From positions 3,658,001-3,722,000 of the forward strand of contig NZ_CP093443.1 in assembly GCF_026168515.1 (NCBI RefSeq): 64,000 bases of DNA. Reading direction: 5' to 3'. Below, piece after piece: positions 24,397-33,659 of the stretch (the first letter of the stretch is position 1; every line of letters begins with the position of its first letter). The stretch comes from Brevibacterium spongiae. Its GTDB lineage: Bacteria; Actinomycetota; Actinomycetes; Actinomycetales; Brevibacteriaceae. Below the pieces are notes generated by a model that was given only the letters and a program-made list of their open reading frames with translations, did not search any database and was not told where the DNA came from. A program made the position numbers and the translations under genes.

Positions 24397-25678
24397 ATCA
24401 GTCGCTCACGAAAGCCGCCTCGATTCGATCGCGGACGCCATCGCCGCTGTCGCCGCCGGCCGCCCGGTCCTCGTCGTCGACGACGAGGACCGGGAGAACG
24501 AAGGCGACCTCATCATGGCAGCCGAATACGCTGATGCCGCGACGATGGGCTTCTTCGTCCGACACACCTCGGGCGTGATCTGCGCGCCGATGACCGCCGA
24601 GCGTGCCGCGGCCCTCCAGCTGCCGCCGATGGTCACTGACAACGAAGACCCGAAGGGCACCGCCTACACGATCAGCTGCGATGCCGTGGGGGTGACCACG
24701 GGAATCAGTGCCGCCGAACGTGCTGAGACCGGACGAGTCCTCGCCGCCGCCGACCCCAACCCAGCGGCGATCTCGCGACCCGGCCACGTCTTCCCGCTGA
24801 TTGCGAAGGGCGGCGGAGTCCGCGAGCGCCCGGGCCACACCGAGGCGGGCGTAGAATTCGCGCAGCTGGCCGGGGCGCAGCCGGTGGCGATGATCGCCGA
24901 GGTGGTCCATGACGACGGATCGATGATGCGTTTCGACGCGGTCCGTGACTTCGCGGACGCCCATGACCTCGTCATGGTCTCGATCGAACAGCTCATCGCC
25001 TACCTCGATGAACGGGATGTGGGCGAATCGTCCGTGCAGTCGACCGCGGAGGTACCGCTGCCGTCGGAGCACGGGAGCCTGCGGGCCCGCGCATTCACCA
25101 TCGACGGGCACGACCACCTCGGCGTGTTCGCGGGGTCGATCGACGCTGCCGGCGAGGGTCCGGCTCCGCTCGTGCGGGTGCATTCCGAGTGCCTGACCGG
25201 GGATGTCTTCGGCTCGCATCGGTGTGACTGCGGGGAGCAGCTCGATCGGGCACTCGACCTCATCGGCGAACAGGGCGGGGCGGTGCTCTACCTGACCGGG
25301 CACGAAGGGCGCGGGATCGGGCTGAGCAACAAGCTTCGCGCGTACGCGCTGCAGGATCAGGGGTGGGACACCGTGGATGCGAACCGGGAGCTCGGATTCA
25401 CCGATGACGCACGCGACTATCGTGCCGCGGCGCTGATTCTGCGCTCGCTCGGGCTCACCCGCATCCGGCTGCTGACGAACAACCCGGCGAAGACCGCAGC
25501 GCTGGAGGAACTGGGCGTCACGGTCGAGTCCGTCGTGCCGCTCGAGATCGCCGCGCGTCCGGAGAACACCCACTACCTGGCCACGAAGCGGCAGCGGATG
25601 CACCATGCGCTCACGCTGCCCGAGGTCACCGGAACCGCTCATGACGGAGCCGGTTCCACCGGGGCAGTCGCCAGCTGA
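24389..25678 (+). CDS. ribBA: Bifunctional DHBP synthase / GTP cyclohydrolase II
   Basis: 429 residues. The N-terminal RibB domain holds LVVDDEDRENEGDLIMAAE (Mg2+ and substrate acidic cluster) and RPGHTEAGVEFAQLAG. The C-terminal RibA domain (from about residue 225) holds VHSECLTGDVFGSHRCDCGEQL, the three-Cys zinc site, then GHEGRGIGLSNKLRAYALQD and TNNPAKTAAL. It supplies both early precursors, from ribulose 5-phosphate and GTP. It overlaps ribE by 8 nt. Confidence 0.95.
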   Translation: MTESVAHESRLDSIADAIAAVAAGRPVLVVDDEDRENEGDLIMAAEYADAATMGFFVRHTSGVICAPMTAERAAALQLPPMVTDNEDPKGTAYTISCDAVGVTTGISAAERAETGRVLAAADPNPAAISRPGHVFPLIAKGGGVRERPGHTEAGVEFAQLAGAQPVAMIAEVVHDDGSMMRFDAVRDFADAHDLVMVSIEQLIAYLDERDVGESSVQSTAEVPLPSEHGSLRARAFTIDGHDHLGVFAGSIDAAGEGPAPLVRVHSECLTGDVFGSHRCDCGEQLDRALDLIGEQGGAVLYLTGHEGRGIGLSNKLRAYALQDQGWDTVDANRELGFTDDARDYRAAALILRSLGLTRIRLLTNNPAKTAALEELGVTVESVVPLEIAARPENTHYLATKRQRMHHALTLPEVTGTAHDGAGSTGAVAS

Positions 25679-25773
25679 ACCGGCGACTCCGGGCCCTAGC
25701 CCTAGCACCCCACCACAGCATTCGCACCAGAATTCGTTTCGGCTCTTCGGAGCCCTGACCAAAGGACATACCC

Positions 25774-26244
25774 ATGGCTCATTCCGGAGCACCTGAACTC
25801 ACCGTCGACGCCGCCGAGCTGCGCGTGGCGATCGTCGCTGCCTCGTGGCACACCCAGATCATGGACGGACTCGTCGACGGGGCCCAACGCGCCGCGACCG
25901 AGGCCGGTGCCGAGGCCACGCTCATCCGCGTGCCCGGCAGCTTCGAACTGCCCGTCGCCGCGGCCCGACTGGCCCCGCATTTCGATGCGGTCGTCGCTCT
26001 CGGCGTGGTCATCCGCGGCGGCACACCGCACTTCGACTATGTCTGCCAGGCCGCCACCGACGGCCTGAACCGCGTGGCCATCGACTCCGGCAAACCTGTG
26101 GGCTTCGGCGTGCTCACCTGTGACACCGAACAGCAGGGGCTTGACCGCGCCGGACTCGAGGGCTCGCAGGAGGACAAGGGACACGAGGCGATGACCGCAG
26201 CCCTCGTCACCACCCAGGCTCTGGCGCCGTACTCCCTGGGCTGA
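25774..26244 (+). CDS. ribH: 6,7-dimethyl-8-ribityllumazine synthase
   Basis: 156 residues. The family motifs are [14 protein letters not shown] (substrate Trp and loop), [38 protein letters not shown] (catalytic His) and [17 protein letters not shown]. RibH joins DHBP with the ribityl-aminopyrimidine and typically assembles as a pentamer or capsid. The ATG at 25774 follows AAAGGACA. It closes the riboflavin cluster. Confidence 0.95.
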   Translation: MAHSGAPELTVDAAELRVAIVAASWHTQIMDGLVDGAQRAATEAGAEATLIRVPGSFELPVAAARLAPHFDAVVALGVVIRGGTPHFDYVCQAATDGLNRVAIDSGKPVGFGVLTCDTEQQGLDRAGLEGSQEDKGHEAMTAALVTTQALAPYSLG

Positions 26245-26355
26245 GGGCCCAGCCTCCTCGGGCCGATCGGTCCGGCGGGCCGGCGGGCTGAGCGGTCTGG
26301 CCGGCTGAGAGGTCGGGCCGACCGGCCAGCCTCTGCCGGCCCCCGCCTCCCCAGA

Positions 26356-26415
26356 GATAAGTGGGTTCAGATTGTCATTTTGAGCGACCAAAGTGACAAT
26401 CTCAACCCAGTTATC
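26356..26415. repeat. 60-bp near-perfect palindrome downstream of the rib operon
   Basis: The arm starting GATAAGTGGGTTCAGATTGTC at 26356 is mirrored by the arm ending GACAATCTCAACCCAGTTATC at 26415. Only a few mismatches occur over about 28 bp per side, and the centre is TTTGAGCGACCAAA. It is AT-rich for this genome. It could terminate the rib operon or be a small palindromic mobile element. Nothing else is evident between 26245 and the transposon's target repeats at 26466. Confidence 0.65.
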
Positions 26416-26465
26416 GCAATGCGCGTCTGAAAACCACGCTGACCACGCGCTCCTCGGAAAAAGAT

Positions 26466-26511
26466 GGTCGCAAACGGACATTTGCACCAAAACATAGGTC
26501 GCTATCGGACA
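26466..26511. repeat. Two 15-bp repeats TGTCCGnTnGCGACC (left of transposon)
   Basis: Read on the minus strand, TGTCCGTTTGCGACC (26466-26480) and TGTCCGATAGCGACC (26497-26511) are direct repeats 31 bp apart. A third copy in opposite orientation lies beyond the transposon at 43311-43325. The TGTCCGATA core resembles half-sites of serine resolvases or the transposase-binding repeats of Tn402-like ends. The large transposon has split this cluster. Confidence 0.6.
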
Positions 26512-26569
26512 CTTCTGCGCGGCAGAGGGGTGTGAGTCGCAGCGGTAAATGGCATGGTTTTCACAGCGT

Positions 26570-27474
26570 TTAGTGACCGATGAGGAGAGCCTGCCGAGCT
26601 GCCTCGACAACCTCGGGCGTCAACTCGTTGAGGTCGTTCACGGTCTGCACGCGCTCGATCTGGGTGAGTAAACGGTCGACGAGGCGGAAGTTGCCTGCGG
26701 TGATCCGGACGATAGTCGCGATCGCGGTTGCGTGGGCGACGCCACCATCGGTTGCCTCGCCCTCAGCTGGAAGTCGTCTGGCCAGGACTGCGGTGAGTTC
26801 GTCCGCGCTCAACTGGCGGTACTCGTGAGCGAAGCCGATACGGCTGTAGAGCTGCGGGTAGCGGGCGAGGCGTTTCTCGATGCCCGGCATACCAATGAGG
26901 ATGACGCCCATATGGTGATGGTCGAAGTAGTCACGGACTTGCTCAAAGCCGGTGGCCTTAAGACGGTCGGCTTCGTCAATGATGAGCAGCTCGGTGCGTC
27001 CGCTGGAACGGGACTCGGTATGGACGTAGGGGTCGACGATGCCGTGCTCGGCGAAATCGACGGCGTAGGAGATGCGTTGACATGCTCGGGGCAGGCCCTG
27101 GTCTATTTGTTTCGGGGTGGCCACGACCGTGGGAGTGAAAAACGCAGTGCGGGCCTCGAGAACACGTTCCGGCACAGGGCCGAGGGTGTCGGAGAAAAAG
27201 GATTCCCATTGTTCCCAGTCATCGACTCCGGAATAGTGCCGGGCGGAGAGTGTCTTGCCGACCCCGGTGGCCCCCAGCACAGGCCAATATAGCGATGAGT
27301 GCGCACCGCGTCAGCGAACTCTGCGAAGCGGCGATGCTCATGAGTCGTCTGGAACGGTGGCAAATCGGGCCGTGGCGGGGCGCTGGAATTGATCTCCCCG
27401 AAATCGCCGAAAAGAAATCGGCTTCCATCATCGTCCTTGCTGAGGAGACTGTGTTTCGGGTCAGTCGGTGGCAT
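26570..27474 (-). CDS. tniB: TniB-like AAA ATPase, left copy, frame break in Walker A
   Basis: The upstream frame starts at ATG 27474 ([16 protein letters not shown]) and reads to HRYIGLCWG. The downstream frame, open from GTG 27280, continues [19 protein letters not shown] and ends [10 protein letters not shown]. Joining them by a -1 shift at the five-base G run (plus-strand C run 27271-27275) restores a Walker [17 protein letters not shown]. Walker B is [12 protein letters not shown] and a sensor region is [13 protein letters not shown]. It would act as the ATP-dependent target-selection partner of the TniA transposase. The deduced protein is identical to the right copy, frame break included. 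The start overlaps the tniA end by 14 nt. Confidence 0.75.
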
Positions 27475-28877
27475 AGAGACGCAATCCGTGTCGTGGCGGG
27501 ACTTCGTCGACGCCGACCGGTTCCGCTTCGGGTGGTTCAGGCGCGACATAACGGCTGTCAATCGGCAGCGCGTCGGCGAGGCTGCGGCGGTGGCGCAGCT
27601 GTCGCTTGAGGTCACGGCGACGTTGCGACCGGGCAGCCTGCAGCTCTCGTAGCGAGACGGACTCGGCGGCGAGCTCGGGAGCGATCGCGCGGCAAAGGTA
27701 ATCATCATTGAAATAGACGCGGATCTCGCCGACATCGCGCGGGTCGAACCGGATAGTTACCTGTTCACCGACGTAGGCGGCCAGCACCGGGGACACATAC
27801 CGGGTGGAGGAGAACTGAATCCCGTCGCGTTGGACCTTCCTTGTAGTCGCCGCAGTCAGCAGAAGTAGGTCCAAATCCTCCGGCCGTACTGGGGCTCGCG
27901 GTATGAAGCCGGAAGCTGCCCAGCGGTGGACGGGGGCTTGGTGGGTTTCGGAGTGTGGGCGCTGGTTGTATTCGGTGACAATGAATCTTTCCAGGATCGC
28001 GTCGAGTTGCTCAAGACTGAGCGCCGGGTCCGTGAGAGGTTCTCCGTTCGTTCCGTGCGGGATATACCCGGGTAGGTGCGGCAAGAGCTCGGTGGTGATG
28101 GAGCCATAGAACCGCTCGATCTTCCCTCGCCCCTGCGGAACGCCGATGCGTGAGTGGATGAGCTGTATCTGCGTGTCCAGGCAAACCCGTTCGAGGCGGA
28201 CGGAGGTGAAGTCCGAGCCGTGATCGGAATAGAGCACATCTGGCAGGCCGCAGACCGGCCAGGCAGGATTCGTCTTCTGATTGACCGCTTGGTGTAGTGC
28301 CAGCGCAGTCTGTTCGGCTGATGGGGCACCCAGGAAGAGGGTGTAGCCGGCGACTGCGCGGGAGTAGTCATCCAGCAGCACCGTCAACCACGGCCGAACC
28401 GGCACGCCAGCTTGGTCGAGTACTGCAACGTCTAAGAGCGTGTGGTCGGCTTGCCACTGTTCGTTCGGGTTCAATGTGGTGCGGCGGAAAACCAATTCGA
28501 ACTGGTCCCGGTAGGCGGCATCGCCGTGCTGGGCGAGTGTGCGCAGGCCCGGGTCGATGGCACCAATGATCCCCCGGACGCTGGAGTAGCTTGGCGCGGG
28601 CAGTCCCCGATCGGCAGCTATGCCGCTGACTCGGCGATGAACAAACGCGACTGAGGGCTCGGGGCAACGAAGCGCCAGAGCTTCGATCATCTCCACAATC
28701 TCGGGCAGTATTCGCCTCGTGCCGTTGTCAGCTCGCCGGAGGCGCTGCAGGCCATTGGACGTCGGGAAAGCACCATACTTCGCGGCCCAGCGTGACAACG
28801 TTCGCACCGGTACTCCTGATTCGGCCGCGATCCGTGTCCAAGGGACACCGTCATCGTGCTGGCGCAGCAGAGCCAGC
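27461..28877 (-). pseudogene. tniA: TniA-like DDE transposase, left copy, 5'-truncated by IS3
   Basis: The coding frame lacks the start and first eight to nine codons; the IS3-family element at 28878 replaces them. The remaining protein has an HTH ([26 protein letters not shown]), the rve catalytic core ([31 protein letters not shown](35)E) and a Mu-type C-terminal beta domain ([22 protein letters not shown]). It differs from the right copy by a handful of residues (for example C/R and A/V changes). It is probably not expressed as a normal transposase unless a start is provided from within the IS. Confidence 0.8.
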
Positions 28878-28919
28878 TGTCAAGCCCCGGGTTTCGTAGA
28901 GGCTCCTTTTCTTGGTTTC

Positions 28920-29843
28920 CTAAGCAGCCGCAGACTCTGTCGCGGACTGGTTGATCCATTCGGAACGGACCTCGAGCGGCGGGCGGTAGTCAATCGCTGA
29001 ATGCAGTCGTTCCTGGTTGTACCAGGCCACCCACTTCGACGTCTCCGCCATCACCTCGATCAACCCCGACCACACTTTCCGGTCGATAAGTTCTGCCTTG
29101 TAGACCGAGTTCAGCGCCTCGGCCATAGCGTTATCGTATGAGTCCCCACGCGATCCCACAGATGCCACGACCTCTGACTCCGCCAGGGTTTCGCCATAGC
29201 GAATCGATCGGAATTGCACGCCGCGGTCGCTGTGGTGGACGAGCCCCGAGACGTCTTCGCCGGCCCGGTATTTCGCAGCGAGAGCCATTGTCAGTGCGTC
29301 CCTGGCCAGTGACTCCCGCATATGGTTCGTCACCTGCCAGCCGACGATCTCGCGGTGGAAGACATCAAGGATGAACGTCGTGTACACCCATCCAGCAGAC
29401 GTCGGAACATACGTAATATCCGCGACCCACAAACAATTCGGGGCCGGTGCTGCGAACTGACGTTCAACGAGATCATCCGGACACTCCTCGGCACGGGCTG
29501 AGTCCGTCTTCGGCCGTTTCCGCTTCCGCCGGATTCCGTCGATGCCTAGCTGGCGCATCAACCGTTCCACCGTGCAGCGGGCCACCGGACCGAACTGGTC
29601 AGCGTAGTCGCGGTTGATCGCCTTCCACATCTTCCGCACCCCGTAGCAGGAGTAGTTCGCCTCATACACATCCTGGATGACCACCATCAGTGCCTGGTCC
29701 CGGCGGGCCCGGGCTGATGGTTGACGCTTCTTGTAGGCGTAATACGAGCTCACAGCAATCCGCGCGGCAGTCCCTTTCAGGGCGCGCACGATTGGCTCGA
29801 CTCCGAACTCGTCGCGATTGTCGTCGATGAAGGCGACGATCAC
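28920..29843 (-). CDS. IS3-family transposase OrfB (DDE integrase)
   Basis: 307 residues with an N-terminal HTH-like domain (VSSYYAYKKRQPSARARRDQ) and the rve core: WVADITYVPT (first Asp), LVHHSDRGVQF (second Asp) and DSYDNAMAEALNS (Glu). It starts with GTG at 29843, overlapping the orfA stop as GTGA, so translation is coupled. The familiar A6G slippery site of many IS3 elements is not present at the junction. It is intact and probably active. The protein resembles the IS51/IS407 type of the family. Confidence 0.9.
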   Translation of the reverse strand: MIVAFIDDNRDEFGVEPIVRALKGTAARIAVSSYYAYKKRQPSARARRDQALMVVIQDVYEANYSCYGVRKMWKAINRDYADQFGPVARCTVERLMRQLGIDGIRRKRKRPKTDSARAEECPDDLVERQFAAPAPNCLWVADITYVPTSAGWVYTTFILDVFHREIVGWQVTNHMRESLARDALTMALAAKYRAGEDVSGLVHHSDRGVQFRSIRYGETLAESEVVASVGSRGDSYDNAMAEALNSVYKAELIDRKVWSGLIEVMAETSKWVAWYNQERLHSAIDYRPPLEVRSEWINQSATESAAA

Positions 29844-30151
29844 TTCGATGGGCGGTCGAGCTCCGCCGCGAAGAAAGCCGATGCCCTCTTCAGAATCTCG
29901 TTGGCCCGCTTCGCTTCAGCCAACTCAGCCCGCAGTCGGCGGTTTTCGGCCTCAAGATCGACTGACTCAGTCGGTGTGGCTTTGCCGGAGTCTTTGTGCT
30001 TACGTACCCAGACTCGCAGGGTCTCTTTGCTCAGGCCGAGTTCGTTCGCGACGCGGGTGACCGCTCCGTTCGCGGTGTCTGGGTCGGCCTGGGCATGCAA
30101 GACGAGCTCGACGGCACGAGCCTTGAGTTCGTCGGTGTATTTCACTGGCAA
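29840..30151 (-). CDS. IS3-family transposase OrfA
   Basis: About 103 residues: an HTH_Tnp_1 domain (KYTDELKARAVELVLHAQ, GAVTRVANELGLSKETLRVWVRKHK) followed by a leucine zipper (LEAENRRLRAELAEAKRANEILKRA). The TTG at 30151 follows AAGGAGA by 8 nt; an in-frame GTG at 30145 is an alternative. OrfA binds the IS ends and pairs with OrfB. Confidence 0.88.
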   Translation of the reverse strand: MPVKYTDELKARAVELVLHAQADPDTANGAVTRVANELGLSKETLRVWVRKHKDSGKATPTESVDLEAENRRLRAELAEAKRANEILKRASAFFAAELDRPSK

Positions 30152-30205
30152 GAGAGAATCTCCTTCTTCCAATCTCCCTGCCTCTATTATCCCCGGGGCG
30201 ATTCA

Positions 30206-31765
30206 TTCCTAAGTCAGCTGACCTACTTCCTCACTGACCTCATCGTCGGCCAAGCCTGGGGTGCAATCACCGTCATTGCCTTCCTCGTGTGCAACTTAGC
30301 CTTCTTCTTTCGCTCCACAACCGGCCTAGCATGCACAGCCCTGCTCGCGCTGACTGCCATCGTCCCCATTTCACTCATCGGTCATGCTGCAGGCAGCGAC
30401 GACCATTACGCCGGTGTCGGTGCACTGGCTGTGCACTGGCTCGGAGTCCTTGTCTGGGTGGGTGGCGTGGCAGCACTTGCCGTGACCATCCCCGTGCTGG
30501 CCTCAACGAGTACCACGCTCGTGACAAAATCGGTGATCGCCCGCTTCTCTGCACTGGCCGGCGTGGCGTTCTTCCTCGTCCTTAGCTCCGGTGTGATCAA
30601 CGCTGCCCTCCGCCTCGGCGAATGGGACGGGCTGCTGAGCCGCTACGGTCAGCTGATCCTCATCAAGTTCTCGGCAACCCTGCTGCTCGGAGCCATCGGA
30701 TTCGCCCATCGCCAATGGGCCATGACCCAAGTCCGAAGCAGATCCGGCACACTACTTGCCTGGCGATTGGTCATTGCCGAAGTCCTTATCATGGGCGCAG
30801 TCATCGGCGTCACCGCGGCACTGGGACGAACAGCCCCTCCTGTCCCGCTTGAACTCGAGCCAGCGATCACCCCCGCCGAAGTCCTCACCGACTATCCCAT
30901 GCCACCGGCCCTGACCTGGTACCGGTGGCTCAGCGAATGGCGGTGGGACTGGCTCTGGTTAGCGTTCATCCTCACTGCTGCCGCCGTCTATCTCCTCGGA
31001 GTGCGCAAGGCTCGCATGACTGGAGACAAATGGCCACGGAAACGCACCGTCAGCTGGTTCACCGGCATTGTCCTGCTTGTTTATGTCACGTGTGGTGCCC
31101 CGACGATCTACGGCATGGTCCTCATCAGCGCCCACACCGTCATGCTCCTGGCCATCGCAGTCCTCATTCCACTTCTCCTGGCGATCGGAGCACCCCTGGA
31201 CTTGTTGCGCCTGAGCGTGCCCCGGCGTACCGACGGCAGCCGAGGACCGCGGGAATGGATCGAGGCAAGCAACCCGACAGTCAGCACCGTGGTCAGGGAT
31301 CCGCTGCTCAGCGGTACAGTCTTAATCCTTTCGTTCGCATTGTTTTACTACACTCCGTTGTTGCGACTGGCATTAGATTTCTGGATCGCCCACCAAGTAA
31401 CCAATCTGTACTTCCTGATCATCGGATTCTGGTTCATGACCACGGTCATCTGCACTCAATCGAAGTCGCGAACTCGTCGCCGGCAGATCCTTACCATTGC
31501 TGGAGTCGGTGGTATCCTCCTGCTCTGGGCCAATATGCTCGCATTCGGTGTGAGTCCGGTCCTCGAGGTGGACTGGTTCAGCAGCCTCGACCGAACATGG
31601 GGGCCGTCAATCGCCGTCGACCAGCAAAATGCAGGCACGTCAGTTCTCCTGATCGGGGTTGCCCCTCTGGCAGGAGTGCTCGCCACGTTCCTTTCGTACA
31701 AATCCCGCCCAACTTCCAGCGATGCGACAGACACCAATCGGTCCTTACCCGATGTCTCCCGCTGA
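30206..31765 (+). pseudogene. CopD / CtaG-like copper transport and cytochrome oxidase assembly protein, N-terminally truncated by IS3
   Basis: The frame is open from the IS border to 31765 (about 519 codons) and has lost its start. The first part holds CopD-domain helices (IVPISLIGHAAGSDDHYAG, VHWLGVLVWVGGVAALAV). The second part is a CtaG/caa3-assembly domain (MVLISAHTVMLLAIAVLIPLLLAIGAPLDLL, WIAHQVTNLYFLIIGFWF). Full-length actinobacterial proteins of this fusion type have additional N-terminal membrane helices. The His residues in GHAAG and HQVTN are candidate copper ligands. The gene begins the cargo region of the transposon. Confidence 0.8.
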
Positions 31766-31960
31766 TTAGATGGAACGGTGTACGGTGACGAAAGGGAAGT
31801 ACTTTCCTGAAGAAATAGTCGAGTGTGTGGCCCTCATGGCAAACGCCGTCGTTGCCACACACGGTACCGCCTGACACGGCCGATGAATGCGAACAACCGA
31901 TGGTTGAGCGAGACGCATCTGTGCTGCCTATTCATTTCCCTTCAGACGTGAATGGTCGTT
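31766..31960. other. Short intergenic region between convergent cargo genes
   Basis: No gene is seen. GGGAAGTACTTTCC near 31793 is a small palindrome. The region separates the CopD/CtaG remnant from ccdA, so a terminator would be expected, but no clear T-tailed hairpin was found. Confidence 0.4.
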
Positions 31961-32740
31961 TCAGACCACGGTGGAAAATCCACCAATAAGTCCCTGCAGT
32001 CCGTTGACCCATTGAGTCCAGACTCCAGTGATCAGCAGTATTCCGATTCCGATGAGAACGGCCCCTCCAGCACGGGTAATCGCGACGTGGTGATCTTTGA
32101 CCCACCTCATGCGACCGCCGCCTCTGATGAGTAGCAAAGAGACAAGCAGGAAGGGAATGCCAAGACCCAGGCAATAGCTGAGGGTCAATATGGTCCCGCG
32201 GAGCAAGGCACCGGATCCTGTCGGCCCGAAACTGGTCGTCAAGGCAAGTACTGCCGCTAATGTCGGCCCCATGCACGGGGCCCAGCTGAACGCGAACGTT
32301 CCGCCGAGAAGCGGTGCTCCCCACAGTCCCGCCTGAGGGCGGCTCTTGATACGCCACTCCCGCTGGAGGAGACTCAACCCGCCCATGAAGATGATCCCTG
32401 CCACGATGACGATCGCACCCATGATGCGATTGATCACGTCCGCCCAGGCGCTGAGAAGTATCCCTGTGAGAGAAAAGACGAGTCCAATTGAGACGAAGAC
32501 TGCCGAAAAGCCGAGCATGAACAAGAACACACCGATGACCACGCGGAGTGTCTTCTGATCTTCGAGTGACTTCCCGGCAAGTCCAGTGACATAGCCAAGA
32601 TAGCCAGGCACCAGGGGTAGCACGCATGGCGACAGGAACGAGATGATCCCGGCGATCACTGCAATCGGGATTGCCAGCAGCATCGGGCCCGAGCTTGCTA
32701 TCTGTGAGAACTGTTCACCGATCGTTGCCACAGCGATCAC
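31961..32740 (-). CDS. ccdA: CcdA/DsbD-type thiol-disulfide transmembrane reductase
   Basis: 259 residues with six helices. The two redox Cys lie in SFLSPCVLPLVPGYLGYV (helix 1) and FAFSWAPCMGPTL (helix 4), the paired motifs of CcdA. The protein carries reducing equivalents from cytoplasmic thioredoxin to extracytoplasmic partners. It starts within the stop of the TlpA-like gene (4-nt ATGA overlap), so the two are coupled, and the lipoprotein is the obvious electron acceptor. Confidence 0.92.
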   Translation of the reverse strand: MIAVATIGEQFSQIASSGPMLLAIPIAVIAGIISFLSPCVLPLVPGYLGYVTGLAGKSLEDQKTLRVVIGVFLFMLGFSAVFVSIGLVFSLTGILLSAWADVINRIMGAIVIVAGIIFMGGLSLLQREWRIKSRPQAGLWGAPLLGGTFAFSWAPCMGPTLAAVLALTTSFGPTGSGALLRGTILTLSYCLGLGIPFLLVSLLLIRGGGRMRWVKDHHVAITRAGGAVLIGIGILLITGVWTQWVNGLQGLIGGFSTVV

Positions 32741-33366
32741 GTGTCCTTGGTGATTACATCGGAAATAAGGCCGTCGAGAGTCGAGCGATCGACGATCCCG
32801 ACGACGCGAGCAGCAGGACGGCCCTTGGAATCGAGAATCACCGTCGACGGTACGGCCTGCGGTGGAAGAAGACCGCTCAAGGCCGCCACTGCCCGCCCTT
32901 CTTTGTCGAGCATGGAGGGGTAGGTGATGCCGAATTGTCGAGCAAATGCGTTTGCCGCGGCAGCTTCATCTCGGACATTGATTCCCAGGAAGGCCACTCC
33001 CTCCTCGCTAAACGATTCGTAGCTTTCCTGAAGGTCTGGTGCCTCTTCTCGACACGGTGGGCACGCTGCGTACCACAAGTTCAATACCACTGGGCTGCCC
33101 TGCCATTCTTGTAGGTCGAAGGCGTCCCCGTTCGTCGTTTTTCCGGCCAGCTGTACGGGTGTTGAGCGTTGCGATTCGGGAATCTGGGTGATCACTCCCG
33201 TGCCTGCCACGTACCCCTGATCATTTGATCCCGAAGAGTCCCCAGCGTTCTTGTCGGAGGGTGCGCATCCGGTGATCGCACCCAGCGTGACCGCGAGCAA
33301 AGCGCTCCCGTAGGCCAGGCGGGAAAAGGATCGAAGTCGCGATCGCTGCGCATAGGTGTTTTGCAC
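32737..33366 (-). CDS. TlpA/ResA-like thioredoxin-fold lipoprotein
   Basis: 209 residues. A signal peptide (RLAYGSALLAVTLGAITGC) ends in a lipobox Cys. The thioredoxin domain has VVLNLWYAACPPCREEAP (CPPC active site) and QAVPSTVILD (cis-Pro). The GTG at 33366 follows AAGGAGCC. It would reduce disulfides outside the membrane, powered by the coupled CcdA. A palindromic promoter element lies just upstream. Such pairs commonly serve cytochrome c maturation or copper-protein assembly. Confidence 0.88.
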   Translation of the reverse strand: MQNTYAQRSRLRSFSRLAYGSALLAVTLGAITGCAPSDKNAGDSSGSNDQGYVAGTGVITQIPESQRSTPVQLAGKTTNGDAFDLQEWQGSPVVLNLWYAACPPCREEAPDLQESYESFSEEGVAFLGINVRDEAAAANAFARQFGITYPSMLDKEGRAVAALSGLLPPQAVPSTVILDSKGRPAARVVGIVDRSTLDGLISDVITKDT

Positions 33367-33400
33367 GTTGGCTCCTTGGGCAGTATGAATTCTTAAGATA

Positions 33401-33419
33401 ATTCTACAATTCGTAGAAT
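33401..33419. promoter_or_regulatory. Inverted repeat ATTCTAC-n5-GTAGAAT upstream of tlpA-ccdA
   Basis: A perfect 7-bp inverted repeat with a 5-bp spacer sits 35-53 bp upstream of the GTG at 33366, in an AT-rich island that should contain the promoter. The form suggests an operator for a metal- or redox-sensing repressor. The identity of the regulator is unknown; the CmtR promoters nearby have a different sequence. Confidence 0.5.
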
Positions 33420-33641
33420 TCAGACTCGAATCACATGGCCTGCCAGCGGGGATATGGATCACAGCTGTCTAAGCTCACCGCCGAGCAGGCAGGAGGGTGA
33501 TGGCCATTCCTTATTGGGCATATCCGCTTCCGCGCCGCAGCGCTTACCGTTGAGCCTCTTTGTGTACCACTGTGGGTCAAAAACGGCTTCACGGTATCGG
33601 TGATCAAGCATGCGACTCTAGATTACACATAGGTCAGCTGG

Positions 33642-33659
33642 CACTGTATAGTTTAGTAC
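33642..33659 (+). promoter_or_regulatory. Promoter of cmtR-ctpG operon (CACTGTATAGTT)
   Basis: TATAGT at 33647-33652 is 7 nt from the ATG at 33660, implying a leaderless mRNA starting at the ATG. The segment CACTGTATAGTT is repeated exactly upstream of the second cmtR-like gene (minus strand near 40100), the same distance from its start. This makes it a likely shared promoter/operator for the CmtR proteins. Confidence 0.6.

Larger units (their letters stand above)
28878..30205 (-). mobile_element. IS3-family insertion sequence
   Basis: Its imperfect inverted ends are TGTCAAGCCCCGGG...TAGAGGC at 28878 and, on the minus strand from 30205, TGAATCGCCCCGGGG...TAGAGGC. It holds orfA and orfB in minus orientation. 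The two flanks (AGCCAGC and TTCCTAA) share no obvious target duplication. The left flank is the middle of tniA codon 9 and the right flank is inside a CopD/CtaG-like gene, so DNA between these genes was lost or rearranged after insertion. Total length is 1,328 bp. Confidence 0.8.

Noticed and set aside
29835..29850. Classical A6G programmed frameshift between IS3 orfA and orfB
   Set aside because: No slippery A-run is present; the genes overlap by GTGA with a usable GTG start.
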